DNA from: Paracoccaceae bacterium
GTDB lineage: Bacteria; Pseudomonadota; Alphaproteobacteria; Rhodobacterales; Rhodobacteraceae
Direction: 5' to 3'
Length of the DNA: 9,011 bases
NCBI GenBank assembly: GCA_007134405.1
Contig: SLKW01000180.1
Span: forward strand, 1 to 9,011
The notes beneath the pieces are model-generated. The model worked only from the letters and a program-made list of their open reading frames with translations, was not told the origin of the DNA and did not search any database. The stretch's first letter is position 1; every line of letters starts with the position of its first letter. Below are positions 7,032 through 9,011 of the stretch, piece after piece. Made by a program: the position numbers and the translations under genes.

Positions 7032-7061
7032 CCGGGCCGCTGGCGGGCGCGCGCGGCCCGG
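7032..7061 (-). terminator. GC hairpin just after the transglycosylase stop
   Basis: CCGGGCCGC (7032-7040) and GCGGCCCGG (7053-7061) form a perfect 9-pair stem with a 12-base loop, two bases past the stop codon on the minus strand. No T-run follows. A second hairpin (6993-6998 with 7002-7007, three-base loop) lies further downstream. They could end or protect the transcript; the missing T-tract keeps confidence low. Confidence 0.4.
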
Positions 7062-7063
7062 GC

Positions 7064-8326
7064 TCAGCCGCCGCGACGCATCCGCTGCAGGAGCGCGAGC
7101 GAGACGTAGCCGTCGGGCGCCATGCCGTTCGCGGCCTGCCAGGCGCGGACCCCGGCGAGCGAGCCGCCGCCGATGCGGCCGTCGATCTCGCCATCGTAAT
7201 GGCCGGCGCGGGCGAGGATGCGCTGCAGTTCCATCCGCTCGCCTTCGTTCAGGGGGCGGTCGTCGCGCGGCCAGGAGGCGACGAAGGGGCCGGCCCCGCG
7301 CAGCCGGTCGGCCAGATGCGCGATGGCGATCGCGTAGCTGTCGGCGTTATTGTAGCGCTTGATGACCTGGAAGTTGCGGAAGGTCAGCAGCGCCGGGCCG
7401 TTCGTGCCGGCGGGGAACATGAGCGTCGCCTCGCCCGAGGCGGGCAGCGACGCGCCGGACTGGGCCTGCACGCCCAGCGCGCGCCAGTCCTGGACCGAGC
7501 GCGAGGTTCCGGCGAGGCGGGTATTGAAGCCCGAGGGCAGGCGGACCTCGACCAGCGCCGGCTGGCCCTGCTGCCAGCCGAAGCGCGACAGATAGGCGGC
7601 GGCGGAGGCCAGCGCGTCCGACGGGTCGTCCGACCAGATGTCGCGCCGCCCGTCGCCTGTGAAATCGACCGCGTAATCCAGGTAGCTGGTGGGAATGAAC
7701 TGCGTGTGGCCCATCGCGCCGGCCCAGCTGCCGACCATGCGTTCGGGCGTGGTGTCGCCCGATTGCAGGATGCGCAGGGCGGCGATCAGTTGCTCTTCGA
7801 AGAAGGCGCGGCGGCGGCCCTCGTAGGCGAGCGTCGCCAGCGTCTCGATGATCGGGGTATTGCCGCGCATCGATCCATAGGAGCTTTCGAGCCCCCAGAC
7901 GGCGACCACGATTTCCTTTTCCACCCCGAAGCGGGATTCGATGGCCTGAAGCGTGCGCGCATGATCGCGCAGCGCGCGGCGGCCATTCTCGATCCGCGTG
8001 TCCGAAACGGCGCTGTCGAGATAGGCCCAGATCGGGCGGGTGAATTCGGGCTGGTGGCGGTCGCGGCGGATCGAATCCGCGTTGAAGCCGACACCGGCGA
8101 AGGCGCGGTCGAAGGTGCGCGCGCTGATCCCCTGGTTCAGCGCGCGGGACCGGAAGCCCGCGATCCACTGGTCGTAGGAGGCCGTCCGCGACGCAGTCGT
8201 GGTCGCGGCGCGCGTCGCCTCGACCGGGCGGGCCTGCGGAAGCGGGGAGCGTTCGACGCTGGCACCGCCGCAACCGGCGAGCGAGATCAGCAATGTTCCG
8301 AATATGCCTGCGCGCACATGTACCAT
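7064..8326 (-). CDS. Lytic murein transglycosylase lipoprotein (MltB-like, GH103) with peptidoglycan-binding domain
   Basis: This enzyme cleaves the MurNAc-GlcNAc bond of peptidoglycan to give 1,6-anhydro-muropeptides. The 420-residue protein begins with a lipoprotein signal ending in LAGC, with Cys19 the expected lipidated residue, so it should be anchored to a membrane facing the periplasm. The catalytic SLT_2/MltB domain spans about 50-345. VAVWGLESSYG (141-151) carries the likely catalytic Glu147; GAMGHTQFIPTSY (203-215) and DFTGDGRRDIW (221-231) are further MltB-family motifs. The C-terminal 60-odd residues (about 357-418) resemble a PG_binding_1 domain, with DGEIDGRIGGGSLAGVRAWQ. The ATG at 8326 is preferred over one at 8431 because it places the signal at the N-terminus, has AGGA nine bases upstream, and leaves room for a promoter. 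The gene converges on tamB and follows the ABC gene by 79 bases. Confidence 0.93.
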   Translation of the reverse strand: MVHVRAGIFGTLLISLAGCGGASVERSPLPQARPVEATRAATTTASRTASYDQWIAGFRSRALNQGISARTFDRAFAGVGFNADSIRRDRHQPEFTRPIWAYLDSAVSDTRIENGRRALRDHARTLQAIESRFGVEKEIVVAVWGLESSYGSMRGNTPIIETLATLAYEGRRRAFFEEQLIAALRILQSGDTTPERMVGSWAGAMGHTQFIPTSYLDYAVDFTGDGRRDIWSDDPSDALASAAAYLSRFGWQQGQPALVEVRLPSGFNTRLAGTSRSVQDWRALGVQAQSGASLPASGEATLMFPAGTNGPALLTFRNFQVIKRYNNADSYAIAIAHLADRLRGAGPFVASWPRDDRPLNEGERMELQRILARAGHYDGEIDGRIGGGSLAGVRAWQAANGMAPDGYVSLALLQRMRRGG

Positions 8327-8335
8327 GTCCCGTGT

Positions 8336-8339
8336 TCCT
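8336..8339 (-). promoter_or_regulatory. Ribosome binding site of the transglycosylase gene
   Basis: On the minus strand AGGA stands nine bases before the ATG at 8326. Together with the lipoprotein signal that begins there, it decides the start against the longer frame opening at 8431. Confidence 0.5.
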
Positions 8340-8365
8340 GCTCGAAGGGTTGTTGTTTTCCGGGG

Positions 8366-8393
8366 AGCATAGCGCAGGCTTGGCCGTCCGCAA
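8366..8393 (-). promoter_or_regulatory. Probable promoter of the transglycosylase gene
   Basis: On the minus strand TTGCGG (8393-8388), a 16-base spacer and TATGCT (8371-8366) give a reasonable sigma-70-like promoter. It would start transcription near 8359 and leave a leader of about 33 bases. It lies in the 79-base gap after the ABC gene, so the transglycosylase may be expressed separately, although read-through is possible because I see no terminator in the gap. Confidence 0.45.
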
Positions 8394-8405
8394 AGAGCGC
8401 ACGCG

Positions 8406-9011
8406 TCAGTTGAGCGGGACCACGCAATCACAAATCCGCAGGCGCACGCGGGTGCCGGTCTCGTACTGCGCGCCGGGGCCGGAGATGACGATCATGCAGC
8501 GCTCGCCCTCCTGCACCCAGTAAATCTGGTCGTGGCCGCGGAATTCGCGACCGGTGATGACCGCGGCGCCCGCCGGGTCGGGTTCGAGCAGGATCTGCTC
8601 GGGCCGGACGGCGAGGGTGACGGCGCCGTTGGCGGCGCGCGACAGCGGCAGATTGCCGAAGGCGGTCTTGGCCTCCATGCCGCTGGCCGTGCCGCTGAGG
8701 ATGTTCGACCGGCCGATGAAATTGGCGACGAATTCGGTGGCGGGGTTGCGGTAGATCTCGTCCGGGGTGCCGATCTGGACGACGCGCCCGGCCTCCATCA
8801 CCGCGATGCGGTCGGCGAGCGCCAGCGCCTCTTCCTGGTCGTGGGTGACGAGGATGCCGGCCGAGGCCGAGGATTTGAGGAGGCGGCGGACCTCCTGCCG
8901 GGTCTCGACGCGCATCTTGGCGTCGAGATTCGAAAAGGGCTCGTCGAGGAGGATCAGTTTCGGCGCGACGGCGAGCGAACGGGCGAGCGCGACGCGCTGC
9001 TGCTGGCCGCC
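8406..9011 (-). CDS. ABC importer ATP-binding protein with TOBE domain (PotA/FbpC type), C-terminal part
   Basis: This is the final 201 residues of an ABC transporter ATPase; the N-terminus with the Walker A motif lies beyond the right edge. The fragment opens inside the signature motif (GGQQQRVALARS), followed by Walker B LILLDE (19-24), D-loop SNLD (27-30) and the switch histidine in LVTHDQEEAL (54-63). The linker GTPDEIYRNPATEFVANFIGR and a C-terminal TOBE domain (about 104-200, including AVRPEQI) place it with importers of the polyamine (PotA), ferric iron (FbpC) or sugar/phosphonate kind. Iron or polyamine fits the linker wording best, but the substrate cannot be settled without the permease and binding-protein genes, which would lie outside the window. 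It powers substrate uptake at the inner-membrane cytoplasmic face. The stop is TGA at 8408-8406. Confidence 0.93.
   Translation of the reverse strand, partial: GGQQQRVALARSLAVAPKLILLDEPFSNLDAKMRVETRQEVRRLLKSSASAGILVTHDQEEALALADRIAVMEAGRVVQIGTPDEIYRNPATEFVANFIGRSNILSGTASGMEAKTAFGNLPLSRAANGAVTLAVRPEQILLEPDPAGAAVITGREFRGHDQIYWVQEGERCMIVISGPGAQYETGTRVRLRICDCVVPLN

Larger units (their letters stand above)
6407..7063. other. Repeat-rich spacer between convergent tamB and transglycosylase genes
   Basis: This 657-base stretch holds no gene I can support. It contains, in order: the tamB terminator-like hairpin, an 18-base direct repeat in two copies, an interrupted palindrome, ten tandem 11-base units, a GGCCAG motif cluster, a pair of 12-base purine-rich repeats flanking a perfect GC palindrome, and GC hairpins just past the transglycosylase stop. 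Open frames cross it on both strands, but their predicted proteins are low-complexity Arg/Pro/Ala-rich or simply read the repeats, and none has family character. It looks like non-coding DNA shaped by local duplication. Confidence 0.7.

Noticed and set aside
6705..7109. 134-codon plus-strand frame containing an Arg-Ala-Arg-Phe/Val repeat
   Set aside because: The peptide repeat is only the 12-base DNA repeat translated. The frame runs into the antisense of the transglycosylase end, and the rest is low-complexity.
6899..8413. 504-codon plus-strand open frame over the transglycosylase
   Set aside because: It is complementary to the transglycosylase gene, which has a lipobox, catalytic motif and peptidoglycan-binding domain. 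The plus-strand product shows no family features.

Overview
The window is GC-rich DNA with an alphaproteobacterial look, most likely Rhodobacterales (Roseobacter/Paracoccaceae type). This rests on the style of the TamA/TamB pair, the MltB-type transglycosylase and the codon bias. It is an inference, because no rRNA or other marker gene is present. The content is chromosomal envelope-biogenesis and transport genes. I see no mobile element, phage gene, tRNA, rRNA or CRISPR array.

Layout: (1) 1-509, minus strand: the N-terminal part of a major facilitator efflux protein of the fosmidomycin-resistance (Fsr) type, running off the left edge. (2) 510-635: a short divergent promoter region. (3) 636-2519 and 2519-6406, plus strand: tamA and tamB, joined by a one-base TGATG stop/start overlap. 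(4) 6407-7063: a 657-base spacer between convergent genes. It holds a strong terminator-like hairpin just after tamB, an 18-base direct repeat, ten tandem 11-base units, a cluster of seven GGCCAG motifs (four in 12-base tandem units) and further GC-rich hairpins. (5) 7064-8326, minus strand: a lipoprotein lytic murein transglycosylase (MltB-like, GH103) with a C-terminal peptidoglycan-binding domain. (6) 8406-9011, minus strand: the C-terminal 201 residues of an ABC importer ATPase with a TOBE domain, running off the right edge.

TamA (outer-membrane Omp85 barrel) and TamB (long periplasmic beta-rich protein) form the translocation and assembly module that spans the envelope and supports outer-membrane protein insertion and lipid transport. 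They are very probably co-transcribed from the promoter near 600-627 and stop at the hairpin at 6425-6450. The transglycosylase remodels peptidoglycan from the inner face of the outer membrane and appears to have its own promoter in the 79-base gap after the ABC gene. The Fsr-like pump and the ABC ATPase are transport genes with no visible functional link to the others.

I do not see a convincing new multi-gene system here. The least explained part is the repeat-rich spacer at 6407-7063. Long open frames antisense to tamA, tamB and the transglycosylase are best read as GC-rich shadows.
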